64,000 bases of DNA from CAWJMD01 sp963843835 (GTDB lineage: Bacteria; Actinomycetota; Actinomycetes; Actinomycetales; CAWJMD01), in assembly GCA_963843835.1 (NCBI GenBank), contig CAWJMD010000004.1, forward strand, positions 1-64,000. The letters run 5' to 3'. The translations under genes were made by a program, and so were the position numbers. Shown piece by piece: positions 24,984 to 33,493 of the stretch. Each line of letters starts with the position of its first letter. Positions within the stretch are counted from its first letter, which is position 1. The notes beneath the pieces are model-generated. The model did not search any database. It worked only from the letters and a program-made list of their open reading frames with translations, and was not told the DNA's origin.

Positions 24984-26077
24984 CCCAGGTGTCCCACACC
25001 CCGGCCCACGAGTCCGGAGCCCCGTCGAGCCAGACGTCGCCCCAGGCCGCCTACGAGGAGTCCGACCACGGGCACCACCTGCTCGAGGTCAAGGACCTCG
25101 TGATGAACTTCCCCGTCAAGGGCGGTGGGCTCCTGCGCAGCGTGGTCGGTCAGGTGCAGGCCGTCTCCGGCGTCTCGTTCCACATCGACGCGGGCGAGAC
25201 CCTCGGCGTGGTGGGTGAGTCGGGCTGCGGGAAGTCCACCACCGGGCGCGCGATCCTCCAGCTGCACACGCCGACGTCGGGCTCCGTGCGCTTCGACGGC
25301 AAGGAGCTGACCGAGCTGTCGGGGTCCGACATGCGCGCCGTGCGCCGCGAGCTGCAGATCGTCTTCCAGGATCCCTACGCGTCGCTGAACCCGAAGATGC
25401 CTGTCAACGACATCGTGGGCGAGCCGCTGAAGGTCCACGGCATGTGGAAGAACGAGAAGACCGGCAAGGCGCGCGTCGCGGAGCTGCTCAAGCTCGTCGG
25501 TCTCAACCCGGAGCACGGGAACAGGTACCCGCACGAGTTCTCCGGCGGACAGCGCCAGCGCGTCGGCATCGCCCGGGCGCTCGCCCTGGAGCCGAAGATG
25601 CTGGTGCTCGACGAGCCGGTCTCCGCGCTCGACGTCTCCGTCCAGGCGGGCGTCGTCAACCTGTTCGAGGACCTGCAGGACCGTCTCGGGCTGGCCTACA
25701 TGTTCATCGCCCACGACCTCTCGGTGGTGCGGCACATCAGCGACCGCGTGGTCGTGATGTACCTGGGCAAGGTCGTGGAGATCGCGCACAAGGACGAGCT
25801 GTACGAGCGTCCCATGCACCCCTACACGCAGGCCCTGATGTCGGCGGCACCGTCCGCGAACCCGGAGGTCGAGCGCAAGCGCGAGCGGGTCATCCTCACC
25901 GGCGACGTGCCGAGCCCGCTGAACCCGCCCTCGGGGTGCCGCTTCCGCACGCGCTGCTGGAAGGCCCAGGACATCTGTGCCACCGAGGAGCCGCCCCTGG
26001 TGCGGCACGAGGGCGGGAGCGAGGGCCATGCGGCCGCCTGCCACTTCGCCGAGGTGAACGCGAAGATCATCCTCTGA
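24980..26077 (+). CDS. ABC transporter ATP-binding protein, DppF/OppF type
   Basis: A 365-residue ATPase starting at GTG 24980, overlapping the previous stop by 4 nt. Motifs: Walker A GESGCGKST, Q-loop IVFQDPYASLNP, signature FSGGQRQRVGIARAL, Walker B MLVLDEPVSALD, H-loop FIAHDLSVVRH, and the C-terminal cysteine-bearing extension (GCRFRTRCWKAQDIC). It completes the five-gene importer. The operon ends in a very large palindrome. Confidence 0.94.
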   Translation: MTQVSHTPAHESGAPSSQTSPQAAYEESDHGHHLLEVKDLVMNFPVKGGGLLRSVVGQVQAVSGVSFHIDAGETLGVVGESGCGKSTTGRAILQLHTPTSGSVRFDGKELTELSGSDMRAVRRELQIVFQDPYASLNPKMPVNDIVGEPLKVHGMWKNEKTGKARVAELLKLVGLNPEHGNRYPHEFSGGQRQRVGIARALALEPKMLVLDEPVSALDVSVQAGVVNLFEDLQDRLGLAYMFIAHDLSVVRHISDRVVVMYLGKVVEIAHKDELYERPMHPYTQALMSAAPSANPEVERKRERVILTGDVPSPLNPPSGCRFRTRCWKAQDICATEEPPLVRHEGGSEGHAAACHFAEVNAKIIL

Positions 26078-26109
26078 GGGCTCGCCCCTCAAACCCACCC
26101 GCCTCCCGC

Positions 26110-26176
26110 GACGCCGACTGGTCGCAGATGGTGCGACACGCCGGGCGTGTCGCACCAGCTGCGACCAGTCGGCGTC
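26110..26176. repeat. 67-bp near-perfect palindrome after the ABC operon
   Basis: Arms 26110-26142 and 26144-26176 are complementary at 32 of 33 positions, with essentially no loop. The left arm begins GACGCCGACTGGTCGCAGAT. It lies between convergent genes and could end transcription in both directions. Its length far exceeds what a terminator needs, and it shares the core CTGGTCGCAGAT with the palindrome at 62691, suggesting a dispersed family of palindromic elements. Confidence 0.75.
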
Positions 26177-26195
26177 CTGGGTGAGAGGTGGGTTG

Positions 26196-26846
26196 CTACT
26201 CCGCGCAGACGCAGAGCTCGTTGCCCTCGGCGTCCGCGAGCACCCACCAGGCGGGGGCGTGGGAGTCGTCGGCGAGGCGGCCGCCGGCCTCGATCACGGC
26301 CTGCACGCGGGCGGGCGCCTCGTCCCGGGGGACGTAGACGTCGACGTGGGTACGGCTGCGCTCGTGCCGCGGCGGGTCCATCTGCTGGAACCAGATCGTG
26401 GGGACCCGGCCCTGCGGGTCCCTGAGCGCGGGGTGGTCCCCCGACCTCCCGCGGACCAGGCCGAGCCCGGCCTCCCAGAAGGCGATCACCGCGTCGGAGT
26501 CGGTGGCGTCGATGGCGATCTCCGTCGTCGTGGGGACGTCGGGCATCGTCCGTGCGCCGGCCACCTTGGCGTGCTCCGCGATGCGGTGGGCGAGCTCGAC
26601 GTCGAGCTGCGTCACGCCTCCCTCCGAGTGCGTCGACAGGTCGAAGCGCACCCGCTTCCAGCGGATGTCGATGTCGGGGTGATGGTTCATCTGGTCAGCC
26701 GTGCGCGCCACCTCGTCGACGAGAGCGACCGCTGACGCGAAGTCCGGCGCGTCGTAGCGCGCGGACAGCGTGCGGACCAGCAGGCGCCAGCCCGGCAGGT
26801 CGTCCAGCTGGCGGGTGATCTCGTCCACGTCCAGGAGTCGGCTCAT
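26196..26846 (-). CDS. Pterin-4a-carbinolamine dehydratase-like domain fused to a VOC/glyoxalase domain
   Basis: A 216-residue protein from ATG 26846. Residues 1-95 match PCD/DCoH, with the motif HHPDIDIRWKRVRFDLSTHS, then GGVTQLDVELAHRI, which in the family recycles 4a-hydroxytetrahydrobiopterin. Residues 105-216 form a vicinal-oxygen-chelate domain (TTEIAIDATDSDAVIAFWEA and HVDVYVPRDEAPARV near the middle, ending WVLADAEGNELCVCAE). Start-proximal CAGGGT 6 nt before the ATG suggests leaderless translation. The joint function of the fusion is not known; it may use a pterin or be a small-molecule-modifying enzyme. Confidence 0.83.
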   Translation of the reverse strand: MSRLLDVDEITRQLDDLPGWRLLVRTLSARYDAPDFASAVALVDEVARTADQMNHHPDIDIRWKRVRFDLSTHSEGGVTQLDVELAHRIAEHAKVAGARTMPDVPTTTEIAIDATDSDAVIAFWEAGLGLVRGRSGDHPALRDPQGRVPTIWFQQMDPPRHERSRTHVDVYVPRDEAPARVQAVIEAGGRLADDSHAPAWWVLADAEGNELCVCAE

Positions 26847-26915
26847 GTGCCGACCCTGCCGAGGACTCCGGCGGCGGTCAACCGGGGGCGGACGGCCCGT
26901 GGCACAGTGACCGGC

Positions 26916-27353
26916 GTGGAGCCGGTACGCGTCGTGGGGGCAGCCGTCGTCGACGACCTCGCGACCCCGACGAGGCTGCTGGCGGCACGCCGCAGCGCCC
27001 CTCCGCGGCTGGCCGGACGGTGGGAGCTGCCGGGAGGCAAGGTGGAGCCCGGGGAGACGCCCGAGCAGGCCCTCCATCGCGAGCTGGCGGAGGAGCTCGG
27101 GGTCCGCGTCGAGCTCGGGACCCGATTGCCGGGGCCGGGCGAGGCAGGCGGGGCCGTCGTGCCGGACGGCTGGTGGCCCCTGGGGCCCGGCTCGGTGATC
27201 GCGGTCTGGTGGGCCCGGGTCGTGTCGGGCGTCCCGGAGCCCCTGGAGGACCACGACGAGCTGCGCTGGCTGCCCTCCGGCCGCTGGCTCGAGGTGGACT
27301 GGCTGCCGGGCGACGTGCCGGTCGTGCAGGCCCTCGCGGCGACGCTCCTCTGA
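26916..27353 (+). CDS. NUDIX hydrolase (MutT/8-oxo-dGTPase-like)
   Basis: A 145-residue protein, preferred start GTG 26916; the frame is open further upstream but reads low-complexity. The NUDIX box is complete: GGKVEPGETPEQALHRELAE followed by ELGV, fitting G-x5-E-x7-REUxEExGU. The GRWELPGG lead-in and W-P end region (WLPSGRWLEVDWLPGDVPVV) are typical of MutT-type nucleotide-pool sanitising enzymes. Substrate is inferred only. It is divergent from the PCD-VOC gene. Confidence 0.85.
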   Translation: MEPVRVVGAAVVDDLATPTRLLAARRSAPPRLAGRWELPGGKVEPGETPEQALHRELAEELGVRVELGTRLPGPGEAGGAVVPDGWWPLGPGSVIAVWWARVVSGVPEPLEDHDELRWLPSGRWLEVDWLPGDVPVVQALAATLL

Positions 27354-27451
27354 CCGCTCCCTCAGGGCGCTCCACCCGCCGCTGGTCGGCCGCCATCGCT
27401 GCCGCACCTACCATGGGGTGACACACCTTCGACCGGAACGAGCGCTCCTTC

Positions 27452-29320
27452 ATGCCCACCCGCACCCGCGACGACATCCGCAACGTCGCCATCGTGGCCC
27501 ATGTGGACCACGGCAAGACCACGCTCGTCGACGCCATGCTGTGGCAGTCAGGTGCCTTCGGCGCGCACCAGCACGTCGACGAGAGGGCGATGGACTCCGG
27601 CGACCTGGAGCGCGAGAAGGGCATCACGATCCTCGCGAAGAACACGGGGGTCCGGTACACCGGGCCGGCGGCTCCCGAGGGCGGCGTGACGATCAACATC
27701 ATCGACACCCCGGGGCACGCAGACTTCGGTGGTGAGGTCGAGCGCGGCCTGTCGATGGTCGATGCCGTGTGCCTGCTGATCGACGCCAGCGAGGGTCCGC
27801 TCCCGCAGACGCGCTTCGTGCTGCGCAAGGCGCTGGCGGCCCGCCTGCCCGTGGTGCTCGTGGTGAACAAGGTCGACCGTCCGGACGCCCGCATCGCCGA
27901 GGTCGTCGACGAGACCTACGAGCTCTTCATGGACCTGGACGCGACCGAGGACCAGATCGAGTTCCCGATCGTCTACGCGAGCGCGCGCGCGGGCCGTGCG
28001 TCCCTGGAGCGACCCGAGAACGGAGGGCTCCCCGACAGCCCCGACCTGGAGCCGCTGTTCAGGACGATCATGGACACGGTGCCGGCGCCGGTCTACGACG
28101 ACGAGCACCCGCTCCAGGCCCACGTCACGAACCTCGACGCCTCCCCGTTCCTCGGCCGCCTGGCGCTCTGCCGCGTGCACCAGGGCACGCTGCGCAAGGG
28201 CCAGAACGTGATGTGGTGCAAGGCCGACGGTACGCAGAGCCGCGTGAAGATCACCGAGCTGCTGATGACCGAGGCGCTCGACCGCGTCACCGCCGAGAAG
28301 GCCGGTCCCGGGGACATCGTCGCCATCGCCGGCATCGCCGAGATCACCATCGGCGAGACCCTGGCGGACGCCGACGACCCGAGGCCCCTGCCGCCGATCA
28401 CGGTCGACGAGCCCGCCATCTCGATGACGATCGGCACCAACTCGTCGCCGCTGGCCGGCAAGGTCAAGGGCGCCAAGGTCACCGCCCGTCTGGTCAAGGA
28501 CCGGCTCGACCGCGAGCTCGTCGGCAACGTGTCCCTGCGCGTGCTGCCGACCGAGCGCCCCGACACCTGGGAGGTGCAGGGTCGAGGCGAGCTGGCCCTG
28601 GCGATCCTCGTCGAGCAGATGCGCCGCGAGGGCTTCGAGCTCACCGTCGGCAAGCCACAGGTGGTCACCCGCGAGATCGACGGCAAGGTCCACGAGCCCG
28701 TCGAGCGGCTCACGATCGACTCGCCGGAGGAGTACCTCGGCGCGATCACGCAGCTGCTCGCCGTCCGCAAGGGCCGCATGGAGCAGATGACGAACCACGG
28801 CACGGGCTGGGTGCGGATGGAGTTCCTCGTCCCCTCGCGCGGCCTGATCGGGTTCCGCACCGAGTTCCTGACCGAGACGCGGGGCACGGGCATCGCCCAC
28901 CACGTCTTCGAGGACTACGAGCCCTGGTTCGGTGACCTGCGTACCCGGCCGTCGGGATCGCTCGTCGCGGACCGGACCGGGGTCGCGACGGGCTACGCCA
29001 TCGCCAACCTGCAGGAGCGCGGGACGCTGTTCGTGTCGCCGACGACCGAGGTGTACGAGGGCATGATCGTCGGCGAGAACTCGCGCGCGGACGACATGGA
29101 CGTCAACATCACCAAGGAGAAGAAGCTCACGAACGTGCGGTCGAACGCGGACGAGCTCGAGCGGCTCGTGCCCGCCCGGGTGCTGTCGCTGGAGCAGTCG
29201 CTGGAGTTCTGCCGGGAGGACGAGTGCGTCGAGGTCACTGCGGGTGCCGTGCGCATCCGCAAGCTCGTCCTCGACCAGAACGACCGCGCGAAGACCGCCT
29301 CCCGGGCGCGTCGCGGCTGA
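27452..29320 (+). CDS. typA: Ribosome-associated translational GTPase TypA/BipA
   Basis: A 622-residue protein of the usual TypA length. GTPase motifs: G1 AHVDHGKTT (residues 16-24), G2 in EREKGITI, G3 DTPGHADFGGEV, G4 NKVDRPDA. The EF-G-like domains II, III and V and the TypA-specific C-terminus with RGLIGFRTEFLTETRGTG and the final ENSRADDMDVN region are present. TypA binds the ribosome and supports assembly and growth under stress. It is followed after 22 bp by the mshB-like gene, and begins a block that resembles the mycobacterial typA-mshB-fdxC-dapC order. Confidence 0.95.
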   Translation: MPTRTRDDIRNVAIVAHVDHGKTTLVDAMLWQSGAFGAHQHVDERAMDSGDLEREKGITILAKNTGVRYTGPAAPEGGVTINIIDTPGHADFGGEVERGLSMVDAVCLLIDASEGPLPQTRFVLRKALAARLPVVLVVNKVDRPDARIAEVVDETYELFMDLDATEDQIEFPIVYASARAGRASLERPENGGLPDSPDLEPLFRTIMDTVPAPVYDDEHPLQAHVTNLDASPFLGRLALCRVHQGTLRKGQNVMWCKADGTQSRVKITELLMTEALDRVTAEKAGPGDIVAIAGIAEITIGETLADADDPRPLPPITVDEPAISMTIGTNSSPLAGKVKGAKVTARLVKDRLDRELVGNVSLRVLPTERPDTWEVQGRGELALAILVEQMRREGFELTVGKPQVVTREIDGKVHEPVERLTIDSPEEYLGAITQLLAVRKGRMEQMTNHGTGWVRMEFLVPSRGLIGFRTEFLTETRGTGIAHHVFEDYEPWFGDLRTRPSGSLVADRTGVATGYAIANLQERGTLFVSPTTEVYEGMIVGENSRADDMDVNITKEKKLTNVRSNADELERLVPARVLSLEQSLEFCREDECVEVTAGAVRIRKLVLDQNDRAKTASRARRG

Positions 29321-29342
29321 GGCCGCGACCCGAGGACGCCTC

Positions 29343-30770
29343 GTGACCGACACCAGCACCCACCCGGCCGACCGCCGACTGCTGTTCGTCCACGCGCACC
29401 CGGACGACGAGACGATCACCACCGGGGCCACGATGGCGCGCTACGCGGCCGAGGGGTCGACGGTCGCGCTCGTGACCTGCACCCGGGGCGAGCTGGGCGA
29501 GGTGATCGGTGACGAGCTGTCGCACCTGGCCGGGGACGGCGCAGCCCTCGCCTGCCACCGGGAGGTCGAGCTGCGGACCGCCATGGCCGCCCTCGGGGTG
29601 CAGGACCACCGCTTCCTCGGCGAGGGCGCGACCGGGGCCGACGGCCACCCCGTGAGGTACGTGGACTCCGGGATGGTGTGGGGGCCGGACGGCCTCGCGG
29701 TCGCCCCGCCCGACATGGCTCGGAACGCCTTCGCCGCGGTGCCGGTCGACGAGGCGGCCACGCACCTCGCGCGCGTGCTGCGCGACGTGCGCCCGCAGGT
29801 CGTCGTGACGTACGAGCCGGGCGGAGGCTACGGCCACCCGGACCACGTGCAGGCCCACGAGGTCACGATGCGCGCGGTCGAGCTGGCGGCGGACAAGGGG
29901 CTGGAGCTGCCCGGGCGGCACGGACACCTGGCCTGGCAGGTCGCCAAGGTCTACTGGGTGGTGGCACCCCGGGTGGTCCACGCCAGGGCCGTCGACAGCC
30001 TGGCCGCCCGCGGGTTCACCGTGCGCGACCCGGACGCCGGCGGCATGACGATGCTCGTCCCGGACGAGCAGGTCACGTGCCGGATCGACGCCGAGGTCTA
30101 CCGGAGCGGCAAGGTCGCAGCGCTGAGGGCCCACGCCACCCAGGTGGTCGTCTCGGACGACGAGAGCGCCTTCGCCCTGAGCAACGGCGTCTGGCAACCG
30201 TTGTCGGGGACGGAGTACTTCCAGCTCGCCCTCGGACGGCCCGCCCCCGGCCAGGGCGTCCTCAGGGAGGACGACCTCTTCGGCGGCGCAGCAGGGGATC
30301 ACCGGGACACGGTGCTGAGGACCCCGCTCGTCCCGGCCCCGGTGCGCCGCCCCCCGATGCGGGTGCTGGGCCTCGGCGTGCTGGCCGCCCTGGCGGCCGG
30401 CGTCGTGGCGGGCGTGAGCGGACTCGTCTGGCACCACGTGCCCCTGATCCTGCCTTCCGGTCGGCTCCCTCTGGGACTGATGGTCACCGTGGCCCTCCTC
30501 TGCGCCGTCTCGCTCACGGTCGGACTGGCCTCCCGCCGGAGCCGGCTGCCCCTGATCGCGCTCCTGCTGGGGTGGGCCGCGGCCGTCGGTGTCGGTGGGC
30601 TGCCCGGTCCGGGTGCGGACCAGCTCATCACGACCGACGCATACGGCCTCGGGTACCTGGTGGCGTCGGCGCTGGCGATCCTGGCCGGAGGGGTCCTCCT
30701 ACCCCGGTTCTGGGACCGCGCCGCCCGCCGTCGCTCGTCGGGGCGGGCACGGCCGTCGGGCACCCCGTGA
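29343..30770 (+). CDS. mshB: Mycothiol deacetylase MshB fused to a C-terminal four-helix membrane domain
   Basis: A 475-residue protein from GTG 29343. Residues 1-305 are an LmbE/PIG-L deacetylase with the zinc motif AHPDDETITTGATMA and the second histidine site GHPDHVQAHEV. The match to MshB, which deacetylates GlcNAc-inositol in mycothiol synthesis, extends through MVWGPDGLAVAPPDMA. Residues about 335-460 are four hydrophobic helices (MRVLGLGVLAALAAGVVAGV and others), resembling the small DUF6113-type membrane protein usually encoded as a separate downstream gene. The fusion would tether the enzyme to the membrane. It overlaps the next gene by 4 nt. Confidence 0.87.
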   Translation: MTDTSTHPADRRLLFVHAHPDDETITTGATMARYAAEGSTVALVTCTRGELGEVIGDELSHLAGDGAALACHREVELRTAMAALGVQDHRFLGEGATGADGHPVRYVDSGMVWGPDGLAVAPPDMARNAFAAVPVDEAATHLARVLRDVRPQVVVTYEPGGGYGHPDHVQAHEVTMRAVELAADKGLELPGRHGHLAWQVAKVYWVVAPRVVHARAVDSLAARGFTVRDPDAGGMTMLVPDEQVTCRIDAEVYRSGKVAALRAHATQVVVSDDESAFALSNGVWQPLSGTEYFQLALGRPAPGQGVLREDDLFGGAAGDHRDTVLRTPLVPAPVRRPPMRVLGLGVLAALAAGVVAGVSGLVWHHVPLILPSGRLPLGLMVTVALLCAVSLTVGLASRRSRLPLIALLLGWAAAVGVGGLPGPGADQLITTDAYGLGYLVASALAILAGGVLLPRFWDRAARRRSSGRARPSGTP

Positions 30771-31270
30771 CGGAGCACCTCGCCGACGACGTGGCGTTCC
30801 GGCGCGCGGTCAGCCGGTTCGCGACGGGGGTCTGCGCCGTGACGAGCCTGCTCGACGGGCGCGACCACGCGATGACCGCCAACGCGTTCGCCTCGGTCTC
30901 GCTGGAACCGCTCCTGGTCGTCGTCTCCGTCGCCGAGGACACCCGCTTCCTCGAGGCCGTGCTGGGGTCGGGCGTCTGGGGCGTGAGCGTGCTGCCGGGC
31001 ACAGCCCGCGACACGGCGGACTGGCTGGCGTCGTCGGGTCGTCCCCTGATCGGGCAGCTCGACCGCGTGCCCCACCACCGCGGCACCGAGACGGGTGTCG
31101 CGTTGATGGACGGCGCCCTGGCCACGCTCGAGTGCCGCACCACGGCCGTCCACCCGGCCGGCGACCACCGGCTGGTGCTGGGCGAGGTCGTGGGGATCGA
31201 GCTGGCGGAGGTTCCCGCCGCGCCCCTGCTCTACCACCAGGGCCGGTACCGGGTGCTCGGTTCGGGCTGA
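30767..31270 (+). CDS. Flavin reductase-like FMN-binding protein
   Basis: A 167-residue protein starting at GTG 30767, overlapping the mshB-like stop. It has the flavin-reductase split-barrel pattern: FRRAVSRFATGVCAVTSLLD, DHAMTANAFASVSLEPLLVV with the FMN-contact SVSLEP, and a C-terminal GEVVGIELAEVPAAPLLYHQ ending in GRYRVLG. Members supply reduced flavin to monooxygenases or reduce flavins for redox balance. The partner enzyme is not encoded nearby. Confidence 0.88.
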   Translation: MTEHLADDVAFRRAVSRFATGVCAVTSLLDGRDHAMTANAFASVSLEPLLVVVSVAEDTRFLEAVLGSGVWGVSVLPGTARDTADWLASSGRPLIGQLDRVPHHRGTETGVALMDGALATLECRTTAVHPAGDHRLVLGEVVGIELAEVPAAPLLYHQGRYRVLGSG

Positions 31271-31458
31271 GACGCAGGGTGCACGGCGCCGCAGCCATGT
31301 CGGACTTGTCTGGGCCGACCGAGGACGCGGTGATCGACTGATCGGGTGAGCATCCCGGCAGCGCGGGTGACGGCGCTCCGTAGGGGGTTGGCTCGGCCCT
31401 GTGCGGGGCATCCCTTGGGTGTGAGATGCGTGTGACACGTCCAGGAGGGGAGCCCACC

Positions 31459-33456
31459 GTGGCGCGAGGTGCCGTCCGTCCGACCGGATCGCCGAGGGTG
31501 GTTCGCGACAGCGCCGACGTGGGTCGCACGCGCGAGCGGGCCCGGCAGCGGCGCCTGTTGCGACTGGGTCTGCTCCTCCTCCCGGTGGCGGTCTTCCTGT
31601 GGCTGCGCCTCCTGGCGGGTGAGCCAGTGGGCTGGCCCGGCGTGCCGGCGATCGACCCGCTGTACCTGATGGCGGGACTCTTCTTCCTCGTGCTGATCGT
31701 CGTGATGCTCGGCACGACCGTCGTGGCCGGACGCTCGCCGCACGTGACCTACCGCCCCGAGCAGATCCCCGTCCGGATGGACGACGTCAAGGGCCTGGCT
31801 CCGATCAAGGAGGACGTGGGCCGCTCGCTCGACCTGTTCCTCGCCGGCCGCACGTTCCGTCGCGAGATGGGTGGCGCCCCGCGCCGCGGACTGCTGTTCG
31901 AGGGCGCACCCGGCACCGGCAAGACGCACATGGCGCAGGCGATGGCGGCTGAGGCGGGCGTCCCGTTCCTCTTCGTGTCGGGCACGTCGTTCCAGTCGAT
32001 GTACTACGGCGCGACCGCGCGCAAGATCCGCGCCTACTTCAAGGCGCTGCGCAAGGCCGCCCGCGCCGAGGGAGGCGCGATCGGGTTCATCGAGGAGATC
32101 GACGCGATCGCCACGGTGCGTGGGGGGATGAGCGCCACGCCGGCTCCCGCCGGTCTGGCGCCGGCATCCGGCCTGACCTGCTGCGGTGGCCTCGTGGGGC
32201 TTCCGACGGTCGGCGGCACGATGGCCGGCCCCGTGGTCGCCGGCGCGGGGACGGTCACGCGGTCCGTCACCTCGGAGGGGGTCGGTGGTGTGGTGAACGA
32301 GCTGCTGGTGCAGATGCAGTCGTTCGACGAGCCGACCGGCTGGCAGAAGGCGGCCGGCAAGGTGACCGACGGCCTGAACCTCTTCCTCCCGGCGAACCGG
32401 CAGATCCCGCGGCCCCGCCCCGAGCCGGTCGACGTTCTCCTGATCGCGGCCACGAACCGCGCGGACAACCTCGACCCCGCCCTGCTGCGCCCCGGCCGCT
32501 TCGACCGCCGGCTCACCTTCGACCTGCCCGACAAGGCGGGCCGTCGCGAGCTGGTCGACCACTTCCTCGACCGCAAGTCCCACGACCCCGAGCTCGACGA
32601 CCCGGAGCGCCGCGACGCCCTGGCCGGCGTCACGCAGGGCTACAGCCCGGTGATGATCGAGCACCTGATGGACGAGGCGCTGGTGAACGCCGTTCGTCGC
32701 TCCGCTCCCGGCATGAGCTGGCGCGACCTGGAGCAGGCACGCCTGGTCGTCGAGGTCGGTCTGGGTGCTCCCGTGGGCTACACCGTCCACGAGAAGCGGC
32801 TGATCGCCACGCACGAGGCCGGTCACGCCACGGTCGCGTACCTGATCGCACCCCACCGGCGGCTCGAGATCCTCACCATCGTCAAGCGCGCCGGTGCGCT
32901 CGGGCTGCTGGCCCACGGCGACGCCGACGACGTGTACACGCGGTCCCGTTCCGAGCTGACGGCCCTGATCGGCATCGCGCTGGGCGGCCAGGTCGCCGAG
33001 GAGCTGTTCTTCGGAGACGTCTCCACAGGCCCGAGCGGCGACCTGCACTACGCGACCGGCGTGGCCGCCCAGATGGTGGGCGCCGCGGGGATGAGCGACA
33101 CGCTGATCTCGTTCGCGGCGATCCAGGGCTCGACCTTCACCGGCGAGAACCTGGTCGGCCGGGTGCTCGGTGACACGGAGGGACGCCGCATGGTGGAGGA
33201 CCTCCTGCGTGACCGCAAGCACTTCGTCACCGGGTTGCTGGCTCACAACCGGCACCTGGTCGAGGCGTTGCGTGACGCCCTGCTCGAGCGGCACGAGCTG
33301 ATCGGGCACGAGATCACGGACGTCCTGGAGCAGGCCGGGCCGCGGACGATCGACGTCGCCGCGGCCGAGCGTGGCGACTGGACGGGCGCGTCCCCGTTGC
33401 CCCGACGCCCGCGGCGGTCGCTCGCTGAGGACGTGGACGGCCCTCCCGCCTCCTAG
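31459..33456 (+). CDS. FtsH-like membrane AAA+ zinc metalloprotease with an insertion in the ATPase domain
   Basis: From GTG 31459 (AGGAGGGGAG upstream) the protein has 665 residues; an in-frame ATG at 31426 lacks this ribosome site. Two N-terminal helices (LGLLLLPVAVFLWLRLLAG; YLMAGLFFLVLIVVMLGTT) anchor it. The AAA+ core has Walker A GAPGTGKT (about 149-156), a Walker B with Glu for the usual Asp (GFIEEIDAIA), and AATNRADNLDPALLRPGRFD. Between Walker B and the sensor is an unusual glycine-rich insertion of about 80 residues. The protease domain has HEAGH (about 451-455) and the third ligand in STGPSGDLHYAT. It likely degrades membrane or misfolded proteins. The insertion separates it from housekeeping FtsH. 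Confidence 0.85.
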   Translation: MARGAVRPTGSPRVVRDSADVGRTRERARQRRLLRLGLLLLPVAVFLWLRLLAGEPVGWPGVPAIDPLYLMAGLFFLVLIVVMLGTTVVAGRSPHVTYRPEQIPVRMDDVKGLAPIKEDVGRSLDLFLAGRTFRREMGGAPRRGLLFEGAPGTGKTHMAQAMAAEAGVPFLFVSGTSFQSMYYGATARKIRAYFKALRKAARAEGGAIGFIEEIDAIATVRGGMSATPAPAGLAPASGLTCCGGLVGLPTVGGTMAGPVVAGAGTVTRSVTSEGVGGVVNELLVQMQSFDEPTGWQKAAGKVTDGLNLFLPANRQIPRPRPEPVDVLLIAATNRADNLDPALLRPGRFDRRLTFDLPDKAGRRELVDHFLDRKSHDPELDDPERRDALAGVTQGYSPVMIEHLMDEALVNAVRRSAPGMSWRDLEQARLVVEVGLGAPVGYTVHEKRLIATHEAGHATVAYLIAPHRRLEILTIVKRAGALGLLAHGDADDVYTRSRSELTALIGIALGGQVAEELFFGDVSTGPSGDLHYATGVAAQMVGAAGMSDTLISFAAIQGSTFTGENLVGRVLGDTEGRRMVEDLLRDRKHFVTGLLAHNRHLVEALRDALLERHELIGHEITDVLEQAGPRTIDVAAAERGDWTGASPLPRRPRRSLAEDVDGPPAS

Positions 33457-33493
33457 GATGGCCCGAGCGCCTCGCCGACCGGTGGGGGAGCGG

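Noticed and set aside
27548..29431. 627-residue minus-strand frame over typA
   Set aside because: Antisense shadow of typA; composition is the usual L/V/D/H/R bias and no start signal was found.
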